A stretch of DNA of 64,000 bases from Streptomyces sp. NRRL F-6131 (GCA_000719695.1 JOHN01000005.1:1-64000), one strand, 5' to 3'. Counted from the stretch's first letter, positions 47,293 to 55,499 are shown. Numbers and translations: made by a program. The notes: generated by a model not told the origin, from the letters alone.

Positions 47293-47625
47293 TCACCGGC
47301 CTCCGGTGCCGGACTCCCAGGTGTAGAAGCACTGGGCGACCGCGTCCTGCGGCGAGCGCCAGGTGGGCAGGTAGGGGGAGATGAACGGGGTGAGCCGTTC
47401 GCTGACCCGGGCGAACTCCGGGTGGCGGCGGGCGGCCTCGACCGCGGCGGCGCCGGGGTCCTCGGTCTCCAGCAGGTGGACGTAGGCGTCGCCGAGCTTG
47501 TACAGCGAACGGTGGGTGACGCCGGCGAGCCGGGGCAGTTCGGTCTCGTCCGACTCACCGAAGACGCGGGCGACGTCGCCCTCCGCGCCGGGCAGCATCC
47601 GGGCGATGATCAGTGTGCGGTGCAT
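47293..47625 (-). CDS. TcmI-family second/third-ring cyclase
   Basis: A 110-residue ferredoxin-like cyclase of the TcmI/WhiE-ORFVII family. Typical features are the N-terminal TLIIARM strand, a SLYKLGDAYVHLLE middle and the C-terminal SPQDAVAQCFYTWE. It directs late ring closure of non-reduced polyketides. ATG 47625; 109 bases before the ACP, including a weak imperfect hairpin. Confidence 0.92.
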   Translation of the reverse strand: MHRTLIIARMLPGAEGDVARVFGESDETELPRLAGVTHRSLYKLGDAYVHLLETEDPGAAAVEAARRHPEFARVSERLTPFISPYLPTWRSPQDAVAQCFYTWESGTGGR

Positions 47626-47650
47626 GCGGGCTCCCCTCGGGGTGCTGGCT

Positions 47651-47710
47651 TGCTCGGGGTGGGTGTGCTCGGGGTGGGTGTGCTCGGGGTGGGAGTGCTC
47701 GGGGTGGGTG
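47651..47710. repeat. Four tandem 15-bp repeats
   Basis: Unit TGCTCGGGGTGGGTG, copies at 47651, 47666, 47681 and 47696; the third has one substitution. In the gap between the SnoaL-type and TcmI-type cyclase genes. Confidence 0.85.
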
Positions 47711-47757
47711 TGCCGGCTCGCTCGCGGTGGCGGTGCCGCGGGCCCGGTGCCGCGCGC

Positions 47758-48213
47758 TCAGTGCTGCGGGCGGCCGACCGGCTGGATGGCGCCGATGTCG
47801 AGCAGGATCCGGGGCACGTTGTCGCCGATCCAGGACTCGACGACGCGGCCGTCGACGATCCGGTGGCAGGACATCTCGTGCACGGTGACCGGCTTGCCGG
47901 TCGGCGGGATGTCGAACAGCTGCCCCTGGTGGGTGCCGCGGGTGGTGAACCGGGCGTAGACGCGGTCACCGTCGCCGGCCACGTCCTCCACGGTCACGTG
48001 GACGTCCGGGAAGGCGTTGCGCCAGAGCAGCACGGCCTCCCGGAAGGAGTCCGGGCCGGGGGGCATCGGGGGCAGGCCGGGGGCGTGCACCACGTAGTCC
48101 TCGGCGAAGCGGTCACCGATGGCGGAGAGGTCTCCGTCGTTGAACGCCCGCTCGGTCAGGTTGCGGATGAGGGCCTTGTTGGCCTCCACCACGCTCTCGC
48201 TGGACGAGGTCAT
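47758..48213 (-). CDS. SnoaL-like polyketide cyclase
   Basis: A 151-residue ester-cyclase/SnoaL fold: ANKALIRNLTERAFNDGDLS first helix, FPDVHVTVEDVAGDGDRVYARFTTRGTH middle and a GRVVESW strand. Homologues close the fourth ring in anthracyclines by aldol condensation, though relatives have been recruited to hydroxylation. ATG 48213. Second SnoaL-fold gene of the cluster, unlike the one at 41142. Confidence 0.9.
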   Translation of the reverse strand: MTSSSESVVEANKALIRNLTERAFNDGDLSAIGDRFAEDYVVHAPGLPPMPPGPDSFREAVLLWRNAFPDVHVTVEDVAGDGDRVYARFTTRGTHQGQLFDIPPTGKPVTVHEMSCHRIVDGRVVESWIGDNVPRILLDIGAIQPVGRPQH

Positions 48214-48379
48214 GACAGTCCTTTGCTCGGCGGACGGCCCCGGCCGGTGCGCGGCCGAGGGCGGTCCGGAAGGGCGTGGGGCGGCGGCCGGCCCGCGCGG
48301 GGCGGGGAGGCTCCGGGAGCCGGCCGGGTGCGCGCCGCGGCGCGGGATGCGCGGGCCGCGGGCGGCGGGAACGGACCGG

Positions 48380-48844
48380 TCAGATGAGCGCGGCCAGCAC
48401 GAAGCAGGCCGCCGCGCCGATCGCGCCCATGGTCCGGGTCTCGTGCGCCAGGTGCCAGCGGCGGCGCTTGCCGCGCCAGGCGGCGTCGCTGTCGCGGTAC
48501 GGGCTCCAGCGCTCGATCTGGCGCCAGATCGGCCGGTTGACGCCCTCGGAGGCGACCGCGACGGTCGCCATGCCGACGGTGCCGGCCGCGTACAGCACCT
48601 TGGCCACCTTGTTCTCCGAGCGGACGGCCTTGGTGGCGCCGACGGCGGCCGTGGCGAGGCCGTTCCAGAAGGCGATCGGGTGGAAGACGTGCATGTCGAT
48701 GAGCTGGCAGGTGTTGACGTAGCGGTCGTACGGCAGCGAGTTCAGCATCGGCAGGATCGAGGTCTTCATGATCCAGAGCGTGCCGAGCTGGACGCTGGAC
48801 GACGTCACCAGCCAGAGGTTCGTATTGTCCTTCATGTCTTTCAT
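48380..48844 (-). CDS. DUF1772 (anthrone-oxygenase-like) membrane protein
   Basis: A 154-residue protein with about four hydrophobic segments. Family features include an N-terminal W-L-V-T-S-S-S-V-Q-L-G helix, HPIAFWNG near residue 54 and a RWSPYRDSD loop. DUF1772 proteins in fungal and bacterial aromatic polyketide pathways act as anthrone oxygenases. ATG 48844 with AGGA upstream. Probably the first gene of the minus-strand PKS operon, divergent from the amidohydrolase operon. Confidence 0.85.
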   Translation of the reverse strand: MKDMKDNTNLWLVTSSSVQLGTLWIMKTSILPMLNSLPYDRYVNTCQLIDMHVFHPIAFWNGLATAAVGATKAVRSENKVAKVLYAAGTVGMATVAVASEGVNRPIWRQIERWSPYRDSDAAWRGKRRRWHLAHETRTMGAIGAAACFVLAALI

Positions 48845-49253
48845 ATCGATTCCTCGAATCGATCCGGGATCGCGGGACGGCTGCCGCTCCGATGCGGCGA
48901 ACCGGGGCGGGGTCGCCCGATGCGAGAGACACGGGACCCCGGGGGCCGGGGCATCTCGGCCCCCGGGGCTGCCCCGCCGCCTCATCCTTGCCGCCGGGTG
49001 GTCCCAGTGTCAGGAGGCATCCGTCTCCACCGGGCTGGGACGTCGCCCCGGTGGCCACGGACCGCGTCCCGGCCGTTCCGGGTCGTCCGCCCAGCCGGTT
49101 CGTTGCACCAACCGCCCGGCTTCCGGGCCGTGTTGACGCGCCCACCGGACGCACCCTACGGTGCGAGCGGGCACTCACTTACAGAACGCCCGAGGGCCGC
49201 GACCGCCCCGCCGCGCCGAACGGCCGGCGGACATCCCAGGAGGTGCCGAGCCG
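48845..49253. other. Divergent promoter region of the cluster, 409 bp
   Basis: Lies between the leftward PKS core operon and the rightward amidohydrolase operon. It holds a TetR-operator-like site at 49163-49178. The stretch near 48830-48870 is unusually AT-rich and includes TCGATTCGAGGAATCGAT-type symmetry near the DUF1772 ribosome site. No gene is apparent. Confidence 0.6.
49163..49178. promoter_or_regulatory. Candidate TetR-family operator upstream of the amidohydrolase operon
   Basis: GCGAGCGGGCACTCAC; its reverse complement matches the palindrome ahead of the cluster tetR gene at 14 of 16 positions. It is about 75 bases before the amidohydrolase start. Confidence 0.6.
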
Positions 49254-50399
49254 ATGACGATCGATGTGCACGGCCACATCACGTCGCCCGAACTCTTCCG
49301 CCGCTTCCCCATGCCGCCGAGCCTCGCCGACGTCGACGGCATGGTGGAGCTCAAGGCGGCGGCCGGGATCACCATGTCCCTGGTCGGCAGTCCCGTCGGC
49401 GCGGGCACCATGGTGCGCACGCCCGGCCTGGACAACTACCGCCAGCCGCTGGACACCCTCGAACGCTTCCACGACTGGCTGGGCGAGCAGGTCAGGGCCC
49501 GTCCCGCGGCGCTGCGCGGCTACGTCTACACCAATCCGCTCGGCTCCGACACCGAACTCGCCGCCGCCGCGAAGCGGTTGGAGCAGGACGAGTTCGTCGG
49601 GCTGATGGTCAACTCCAGCATCGCGGGGCGGTTCCTGGACACGCCGCAGGCCGACGCCTTCTTCGCGATGGCCGCGCAGTACCGCACCCCGGTGATGCTG
49701 CACCCGCCGGCCGAACCGGCCGGTGCCGGGGAGCTGGACGACCTGCGCCTGGTCGAACAGATCGCCCGGCCGTGCGACGTCACGCTGGGAACCGCGGCGG
49801 TGCTGTTCGCCGGGTGGCTGGAGAAGTACCCGGAGCTGCGGATCGTCGCCCCGGTCTGCGGCGGCGGGCTGCCGCTGCTGCTGGAACGGCTGGAGCTGGC
49901 CCGGCGGATGCCGGTCACCTTCGGCCGGCCCGGCGGCGCTCCCGGCGGGCCGCCGCCGGGGGTCGGTGGACCCCCGGCGGGGGTCGGTGGACCCCCGGCG
50001 GGGGTCGGCGGACCCCCGGCGGGGGTCGGCGGACCCCCGGCGGGGGTCGGCGGGCCCGGCGCGGGCGGTCCCGGCGGACCGGGGACCGGTGGGCCCGCGG
50101 GCCCCGGCGGCCCCGGTGCGGCACCGGCCGGCCCCGTCGTCCCGCCGCTGGCCGAGGCCCTGCGCCGGGTCTACGTCGACACCGCGACCCCGAGCCTGCG
50201 CGCCGTGGCCGCCGCCGTCGACGCCTTCGGGGCCGGGAACGTGATGTTCGGCACCGACTCCCCGCCGATGAGCGCACCGCTGGACGCCTCGCTGACCCGG
50301 CTGAACGGGCTCGGCCTGGCTCCCGCCGACGTCGCGCGGATCCGGCACGACAACGCCGCAGCGCTGTTCGGCCTGCCCGCCGCACCCGAACCGGCCTGA
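49254..50399 (+). CDS. Amidohydrolase-2 family (ACMSD-like) decarboxylase/hydrolase with a Pro/Gly-rich insertion
   Basis: A 381-residue metal-dependent TIM-barrel protein. Metal ligands include H6 and H8 (DVHGH), H150 (MLHPP) and D335 (FGTDSP). The family includes 2-amino-3-carboxymuconate-semialdehyde and resorcylate-type decarboxylases. Residues about 224-297 are a Pro/Gly-rich insertion of five GGPP(P/A)GV heptads plus flanking Gly/Pro sequence, replacing or lengthening a barrel loop. ATG 49254 after AGGAGGT. First gene of a four-gene rightward operon. Confidence 0.9.
   Translation: MTIDVHGHITSPELFRRFPMPPSLADVDGMVELKAAAGITMSLVGSPVGAGTMVRTPGLDNYRQPLDTLERFHDWLGEQVRARPAALRGYVYTNPLGSDTELAAAAKRLEQDEFVGLMVNSSIAGRFLDTPQADAFFAMAAQYRTPVMLHPPAEPAGAGELDDLRLVEQIARPCDVTLGTAAVLFAGWLEKYPELRIVAPVCGGGLPLLLERLELARRMPVTFGRPGGAPGGPPPGVGGPPAGVGGPPAGVGGPPAGVGGPPAGVGGPGAGGPGGPGTGGPAGPGGPGAAPAGPVVPPLAEALRRVYVDTATPSLRAVAAAVDAFGAGNVMFGTDSPPMSAPLDASLTRLNGLGLAPADVARIRHDNAAALFGLPAAPEPA
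49944..50048 (+). repeat. Five tandem 21-bp repeats within the amidohydrolase gene
   Basis: Heptad units GGPPPGV then four GGPPAGV, starting at 49944, 49965, 49986, 50007 and 50028. The DNA units differ by one or two bases, implying recent slippage or selection. Confidence 0.9.
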
Positions 50400-50569
50400 G
50401 GCCGGCCCCGCACCGGGTGGGCCGACCCGAGGCCGACCCGACACCGACCCGACGCCGACCGAGCGGACCCGGACAGCACCGGGCCCGGGCTCATCACCAC
50501 CCGGCGTCCCCATGTCTGACGCCTCGTCAGATCCCGCGCACCACCGACCCGCGACAGGGAGGTGCCGTC

Positions 50570-51535
50570 ATGACGGCAGCCGCACCGACCCCACCGCCCG
50601 GCCCGCCCGGCGGACGCCCCGGCGGCGGACCGCCGCCCGGCGCCGGCGGCCCACCCCCCGGGGTCGGCGGACCGCCCCCGGGATTCGGCGGACCGCCGCC
50701 CGGCGTCGGGGGCCCGCCCCCGGGGTTCGCCGCCCCGCCCCGGCCCGCACCCGAACGCGTCCCCGCCGACCGGGAGTTCCTCGGCAGCCGGGTCCTGCTG
50801 GTCGGCGGCTACGGCAGCATCGGCGCCGCCGTCGCCGAGGACCTCGCCGCCCAGGGCGCCCGGGTCGCCGTGGCGGGCCGCTCGCTGAAGAAGGCCGAGG
50901 AGACCGCCGAACGCCTCGCCCCGCTGGCCGCCCGCGGCGGCACGGTGGTGCCGCACGCCGTGGACGTCGCCGACCGCGCCGACGTGGACCGACTGGTGGC
51001 GGCGGTGACCGCCGACTGGGGCGGCGTCGACGTCCTGGTGAACTGCGCCAGCGCGCTGGTCACCGTCGGCGCCGAGACCATCTCCGAGGAGGACTGGCGC
51101 ACCATCGTCGACACCAACCTGCTGGGCGCCTTCTGGCTCTCCCAGTCGGTCGGCCGGGCGATGATCGCGGCCGGCGGCGGCCGGATCGTCCACCTCTCCT
51201 CGGTGCGCGGCAAGTTCGGCGCCCGGCGCGGCTTCAGCGCCTACGGCGCCAGCAAGGCCGGCCTCGACCTGCTGGTCAAGCAGCTCGCCGCGGAATGGGG
51301 CCGGCACGGGATCGCGGTCAACGCGGTCGCCCCCGGCTTCGTGCGCACCGACTTCGTGCAGGAGAACGCGAGCAACCCGGAGTTCATGCGGATGGTGCTC
51401 GGCCGGATCCCGCTCGGCCGCACCGCCGAACTGCACGAGGTGGCCGACGCGGTCACCTTCCTCGCCTCACCGCGCGCCGGCTTCATCAGCGGCCAGGTGC
51501 TGTACGTGGACGGCGGCGTCACCGCCAGCCAGTGA
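50570..51535 (+). CDS. Short-chain dehydrogenase with Pro/Gly-rich N-terminal extension
   Basis: A 321-residue SDR. Residues about 9-54 are five GGPPPG(A/V/F) heptads, similar to those in the preceding gene. The catalytic domain follows (from about 74): LLVGGYGSIG nucleotide motif, NCASA, active-site Ser in HLSSVRG, Y225 and K229 (YGASK). GR at the end of strand 2 (AGRSLKK) suggests NADP(H). Likely a polyketide-tailoring reductase. ATG 50570 after GGGAGGT, 170 bases beyond the amidohydrolase. Confidence 0.9.
   Translation: MTAAAPTPPPGPPGGRPGGGPPPGAGGPPPGVGGPPPGFGGPPPGVGGPPPGFAAPPRPAPERVPADREFLGSRVLLVGGYGSIGAAVAEDLAAQGARVAVAGRSLKKAEETAERLAPLAARGGTVVPHAVDVADRADVDRLVAAVTADWGGVDVLVNCASALVTVGAETISEEDWRTIVDTNLLGAFWLSQSVGRAMIAAGGGRIVHLSSVRGKFGARRGFSAYGASKAGLDLLVKQLAAEWGRHGIAVNAVAPGFVRTDFVQENASNPEFMRMVLGRIPLGRTAELHEVADAVTFLASPRAGFISGQVLYVDGGVTASQ
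50597..50735 (+). repeat. Heptad-coding repeats in the SDR gene
   Basis: Region coding five degenerate GGPPPG(A/V/F) heptads; DNA units vary more than in the amidohydrolase gene. Confidence 0.8.
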
Positions 51536-51603
51536 GACCGCCCGCCCCGCCCCACACCCACCGACGGGCCGAGCCCGGCCCGGGAAACCGTCAGGAGACG
51601 ACC

Positions 51604-51984
51604 ATGAGCACGTGGCACGCGCTTTTCTACCCGCTGCTGCCGGGCAGCGAGGACATCGTCAAGGACCTGTTCCGCAAGAGCGGCCGCCCGGACTTCGACG
51701 TCAAGACCCCGGACGGCACCGTGGTCGGCAAGCTGCTCGGCACCCAGGCCTTCGTGGGCAAGGAACTGGCCGTCCGGGTGATCGAGATCGAGGGCCCGCT
51801 GCCGCTGGTGGCCGCGCACATGAGCCAGCAGCCCGCCGTCCGCGAGTTCGAGCGCGAGCTGGAGAAGCACCTCGCCGTCCCGCGCGACATGACCAGCCGC
51901 GAGGGCGCGCAGGCGTTCTTCCGGCTGGCGTCGATGGAGAACGTGCTCACCCGCCGGCACGACCAGCCGCTCGAAGGCGAGTGA
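51604..51984 (+). CDS. SchA/CurD-like domain protein
   Basis: A 126-residue protein of the SchA/CurD-like family named from spore-pigment clusters, where the gene is a regular member but its role is unsettled. Features include STWHALFYPLLPGSE at the N-terminus and a conserved HMSQQPAVREFE helix. It supports assignment of the cluster to the spore-pigment-like branch. ATG 51604 after AGGAG; ends 5 bases before the next start, so the pair is coupled. Confidence 0.88.
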   Translation: MSTWHALFYPLLPGSEDIVKDLFRKSGRPDFDVKTPDGTVVGKLLGTQAFVGKELAVRVIEIEGPLPLVAAHMSQQPAVREFERELEKHLAVPRDMTSREGAQAFFRLASMENVLTRRHDQPLEGE

Positions 51985-51989
51985 GCGCG

Positions 51990-52862
51990 ATGAAGATCGG
52001 AATCGGACTCCCCACCTCGCTGGCCGGTGCGGCCGGCGCCGACGTGGTCGCCTGGGCCCGGCTCGCCGAGCAGGCCGGGTTCTCCACCCTCGGCACCATC
52101 GACCGCCTGGTGCACAGCAGTTGGGAACCGCTCACCACGCTGGCCGCGGCCGCCGCGGTGACCGAGCGGATCGGTCTGGCGACCAGCATCCTCATCTCGC
52201 CGCTGCGCAACAACACCGCGCTGCTGGCCAAGCAGGCGGCCACCGTGGACCGGCTCTCCGGCGGTCGGCTCACCCTCGGCATGGCGGTCGGCTCGCGGCC
52301 GGACGACTTCGAGGTCGGCAAGGTCGAGAAGGCCGGCCGGGGCGCCCGGACCGGCACCCAGGTGGCCGAGCTGCGCCGGCACTGGGCCGACGCCCAGGCC
52401 GGCCGGGAACCCGCCGTCGGCCCGGCCCCGATCCGCCCGAACGGGCCCGAGCTGATCCTGGGCGGCCACTCGCCGGCCGCGGTGGCGCGGGCGGCCCGGC
52501 TCGCCGACGGCTGGATCGGCGGCGGCACCGGTCCGATCATGTTCGCCCAGGGCGCCCAGGCCGTGCGCGAGCAGTGGGCCGTCGAGGGCCGGGAGGGGGC
52601 GCCCCGCACGGTGGCGCTCGCCTACTTCGCGCTCGGTGAGGACGCCGGGAAGCACACCGAGGGCTACCTGCGGTCGTACTACCGGGACGCCGGGCCGTTC
52701 GTCGAGCACATCCTGCGCGGCGCCGCCGACAACCCGGGCAAGCTGCGCGGGCTGGTCGGCAAGTACGCCGAGGTGGGCTGCGACGAGCTGCTGCTGATGC
52801 CCTGCGCCGGGGACCTCGGGCAGGTGGCCGCGGCGGCCCAGGTGCTGGGGCTCCAGGGCTGA
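51990..52862 (+). CDS. Luciferase-like (LLM) flavin/F420-dependent oxidoreductase
   Basis: A 290-residue TIM-barrel oxidoreductase of the bacterial luciferase family: MKIGIGLPTS first strand, RIGLATSILISPLR and LTLGMAVGSRPDDFE. Such enzymes use F420 or FMN; cofactor choice is not clear from the sequence. In polyketide clusters they carry out hydride transfers or Baeyer-Villiger-type steps. ATG 51990, last gene of the rightward operon. Confidence 0.9.
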   Translation: MKIGIGLPTSLAGAAGADVVAWARLAEQAGFSTLGTIDRLVHSSWEPLTTLAAAAAVTERIGLATSILISPLRNNTALLAKQAATVDRLSGGRLTLGMAVGSRPDDFEVGKVEKAGRGARTGTQVAELRRHWADAQAGREPAVGPAPIRPNGPELILGGHSPAAVARAARLADGWIGGGTGPIMFAQGAQAVREQWAVEGREGAPRTVALAYFALGEDAGKHTEGYLRSYYRDAGPFVEHILRGAADNPGKLRGLVGKYAEVGCDELLLMPCAGDLGQVAAAAQVLGLQG

Positions 52863-53057
52863 CCGCGGTCGGAGCACGGGGAGGGGCGGGTGGCCACGGG
52901 CCGCCCGCCCCTCCCGTCGTCGCACGTCCGCGCGGTCGGCGCGGTGCCGGCCGACCGTCGTGGCCCGCCCGCGTCGTACCGGCCGGCCGTCGTGGCCCGC
53001 CCGCACCGTGCCCGCCGGGCCGCCGTGACCCGCCCCGTCGGCCCCCGGGCACGCGAA

Positions 53058-53094
53058 GGCCCGCCGTCCGGCACTGCTCGCCGGGCGACGGGCC
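53058..53094. terminator. 15-bp hairpin between LLM and tetR genes
   Basis: Arms 53058-53072 and 53080-53094 pair with two G-T wobbles and a 7-nt loop, just before the convergent tetR stop. Confidence 0.65.
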
Positions 53095-53105
53095 GGTCGG
53101 CGGGG

Positions 53106-53741
53106 TCAGCGGGTCTTGGCCCGGCTCCGCGTCGGTGCGGCCGCCGGCGGGGCCGGGGCCAGTGTCCGCCAGAGCTGGCGGACGAAGGACTCCGCCTCGC
53201 GCAGCGGCTCGGGGCCGACGCCCGGGGCGGCGAACACCCCCCCGTACGCGGCCAGGTAGCAGGCCCCGAGGAGGAGCTGGGCCGCCGCCACCGGATCGGC
53301 GTCCCGGCTGACCAGGTCCTCCCGCTGGGCCCGGCGCAGATAGTCGGCCAGCAGCTCGGCGGCCCGGTGCGGCCCCGCGTTGTTGGCCCGCATCCACTCC
53401 CGGTGCCGGTCGAGCAGCTTGGGTTCGGCGAAGACCGACAGCAGCATCGGCATCGAGGCGCGGTAGAACGCGAGCGCCTCCTCGGCCACCTCCTGGAGGG
53501 AGGCCCGCACCTCGCCCTCGCTGCCGATCTCCTCGGGCAGGGCCCGCAGCACCGGCAGCAGGCCGGGCAGCCGTTCGGCGAGGACGGCCAGGAAGACGTC
53601 CTCCTTGCTGCGGAAGTGCCGATAGATGGTGCCCTCGGAACAGCCCGCCACCTCGGCGATCTCCTTGGTGGTGCACCGGGCGAGGCCGAGGTCCCGGATC
53701 ACCTGCTCGGCGGCGTCGACGATCTGCTCGCGCATACTCAT
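53106..53741 (-). CDS. TetR-family regulator of the polyketide cluster
   Basis: A 211-residue repressor-type protein: HTH at about 22-45 (CTTKEIAEVAGCSEGTIYRHF) and an all-helical ligand domain. The palindrome GTGAG-N6-CTCAC lies about 80 bases upstream of its start, consistent with autoregulation, and similar sites precede three other cluster units. The likely effector is a pathway intermediate or product. ATG 53741. Confidence 0.9.
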   Translation of the reverse strand: MSMREQIVDAAEQVIRDLGLARCTTKEIAEVAGCSEGTIYRHFRSKEDVFLAVLAERLPGLLPVLRALPEEIGSEGEVRASLQEVAEEALAFYRASMPMLLSVFAEPKLLDRHREWMRANNAGPHRAAELLADYLRRAQREDLVSRDADPVAAAQLLLGACYLAAYGGVFAAPGVGPEPLREAESFVRQLWRTLAPAPPAAAPTRSRAKTR

Positions 53742-53819
53742 GAAGGCTCCGAAGGGACGGGGCGGCCGGCTCCCGACCGGGCCGCGGCTGCGGAGGGGCA
53801 CCCGAAGGATAGCGTGCAG

Positions 53820-53835
53820 GTGAGTACCCGCTCAC
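53820..53835. promoter_or_regulatory. Palindromic TetR operator upstream of tetR
   Basis: GTGAGTACCCGCTCAC, with perfect 5-bp arms GTGAG/CTCAC. Best-formed member of the set found in this cluster. Confidence 0.7.
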
Positions 53836-53872
53836 CGGTTTCGTCCGGCACGCCGACCGGCGTCACCGGCGC

Positions 53873-53909
53873 GCCGGCCCCGCCGCCCACGAGGGGCGGC
53901 GGGGCCGGC
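53873..53909. terminator. Perfect 16-bp hairpin after the cupin/E1 operon
   Basis: Arms 53873-53888 and 53894-53909 are fully complementary around ACGAG, just past the leftward cupin stop. Confidence 0.88.
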
Positions 53910-53932
53910 GAGGAATGCGTCGGCGGCACCGC

Positions 53933-54439
53933 TCAGCGCGGCGGCCCGGCGGGCCCGCCCGCACCGGGCGGCGGCCCGACCAGCTGGACGCCGAGCGGCG
54001 CCAACTCGCCCAGCAGCCGGGCGAAGTCCGGCGGGCCCTGGAGCGGCGGCGGCAGCTCCAGGCTGGTGGCAGGCTCGCCGGTCTTGAAGAACCACTCCTC
54101 GAAGCCGGCCGGGGTGCCCAGCACCAGGAAGCGGGTGCCCTCGGTCTCCACCCGGTACTGGTGGGCGATGCCGCGCGGCGCGAAGACCGTCGCACCCGGC
54201 CCGACCTTGTGCTCGTCGTCGCCGATCCGCAGCACCATCTCACCCTCCTGGACGATGAAGAACTCGTCCTCGCGAGTGTGCAGGTGGACCGGCGAGGCGT
54301 AGCCCGCCGGGGAGAGCTGCTCGGCCAGCCAGAACTGCCCGTTGGTCTCGGCGCCGGTCGCCTTGAACTGGAGCAGCGCGCCCACGTGCCAGATGGCGCG
54401 GCCCTCGTCGGGCTGCTTCACGAACGGTTGGGACGTCAC
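53933..54439 (-). CDS. Quercetinase-like cupin with short Gly/Pro tail
   Basis: A 168-residue cupin with metal ligands H52, H54, E59 and H93 (PVHLHTREDEFF, IAHQY). Quercetin-dioxygenase-like cupins oxidise aromatic substrates. The C-terminal ~15 residues (GPPPGAGGPAGPP) repeat the heptad found in the SDR at 50570. Third gene of the E1 operon, 70 bases after E1-beta. Confidence 0.9.
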   Translation of the reverse strand: MTSQPFVKQPDEGRAIWHVGALLQFKATGAETNGQFWLAEQLSPAGYASPVHLHTREDEFFIVQEGEMVLRIGDDEHKVGPGATVFAPRGIAHQYRVETEGTRFLVLGTPAGFEEWFFKTGEPATSLELPPPLQGPPDFARLLGELAPLGVQLVGPPPGAGGPAGPPR

Positions 54440-54509
54440 TCGGTTCCTCCTCGGTCGGCGGGCCCGCGCTCGGGCCCGGCAGCACAGCGGTACGGAAACT
54501 GATCGATCG

Positions 54510-55499
54510 TCAGCGCGGCCCGGCGGCCGCGCTCCTCACCAGGCCGGTGGCGTGCACGGCGGCGACCACCTGGTCCGGGCCGGGGGCGAAGGCGTCCTCC
54601 AGCTCGGGGCTGAACGGCACCGGCGCGTGCGGGCCGGTGACCATCCTGACCGGCCCGCGCAGAGCGGCGAAACGGTCCTGCGCGACCTGCGCGGCGATGT
54701 CGGTGGCCAGGCTGCAGCGCGGGTGGGCCTCGTCCACCACGACCAGCCGCCCGGTCCGCTCGACACTGCCGTAGATGGTCGAGGTGTCCAGCGGCGACAG
54801 CGTCCGGGGGTCGATCACCTCGACCTGCACGCCCTCGGCGGCCAGTTCCTCGGCGGCGGCCAGCGCGACCGAGACCATCCGGCCGATCGCGACCACCGTG
54901 CAGTCCGTCCCGGGCCGGACCACCTTGGCCGAGCCGAACGGGATGGCGTACGGCTCCTCGGGCACGCCGCCGGGCGCGAAGTAGAGCATCTTGTGCTCCA
55001 GGAACAGCACCGGGTCGTCGTCCACCAGGGCCTGCGCCATCAGCCCCTTGGCGTCGTAGGCGTTGGACGGCGCGACCACCTTGAGGCCGGGCAGGTGGAC
55101 GAAGAGCGGGTGCAGCGCCTGCGAGTGCTGGGCGCCGCGGCGCAGGCCGGTCCCCCACATCGCGCGCAGCACCAGCGGCACCGAGACCTTGCCGCCGGCC
55201 ATGTAGCGCAGCTTGGCGGCCTGGTTGGCGATCTGGTCGAAACAGACGGTGGCGAAGTCGACGAAGAGCAGGTCCACCACCGGCCGCAGACCGGTCGCGG
55301 CGGCGCCGACCGCGGCGCCGACGAAGGCCGCCTCGGTGATCGGCATGTCGAGGACCCGGTCCGGGAACTCCAGGTGCAGGCCCTTGGTCGGCCCCCAGGC
55401 GTTGGTGCTGTCCTCGCCCATCAGGACCACCGAGCGGTCGAAGCGCATCTGCTGCGCCAGCGCCTCGCCGATGGCCTGCTGGTAGGTGATCGTGCGCAT
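54510..55499 (-). CDS. 2-oxoacid dehydrogenase E1 beta subunit
   Basis: A 329-residue TPP-dependent E1-beta: pyrimidine-binding domain (YQQAIGEALAQQM, MGEDSTNAWGPTKGL) and a C-terminal transketolase domain (VEVIDPRTLSPLDTSTI). Pairs with E1-alpha 22 bases upstream as an alpha2-beta2 decarboxylase of the acetoin/branched-chain/pyruvate type. No lipoyl E2 or E3 gene is in the window, so the pair either borrows an E2 or decarboxylates without acyl transfer to lipoate. Confidence 0.93.
   Translation of the reverse strand: MRTITYQQAIGEALAQQMRFDRSVVLMGEDSTNAWGPTKGLHLEFPDRVLDMPITEAAFVGAAVGAAATGLRPVVDLLFVDFATVCFDQIANQAAKLRYMAGGKVSVPLVLRAMWGTGLRRGAQHSQALHPLFVHLPGLKVVAPSNAYDAKGLMAQALVDDDPVLFLEHKMLYFAPGGVPEEPYAIPFGSAKVVRPGTDCTVVAIGRMVSVALAAAEELAAEGVQVEVIDPRTLSPLDTSTIYGSVERTGRLVVVDEAHPRCSLATDIAAQVAQDRFAALRGPVRMVTGPHAPVPFSPELEDAFAPGPDQVVAAVHATGLVRSAAAGPR

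Noticed and set aside
49944..50048. Regular 21-bp repeats that could suggest a CRISPR array
   Set aside because: Units are directly contiguous without spacers and stay in the amidohydrolase reading frame; they encode a peptide heptad.
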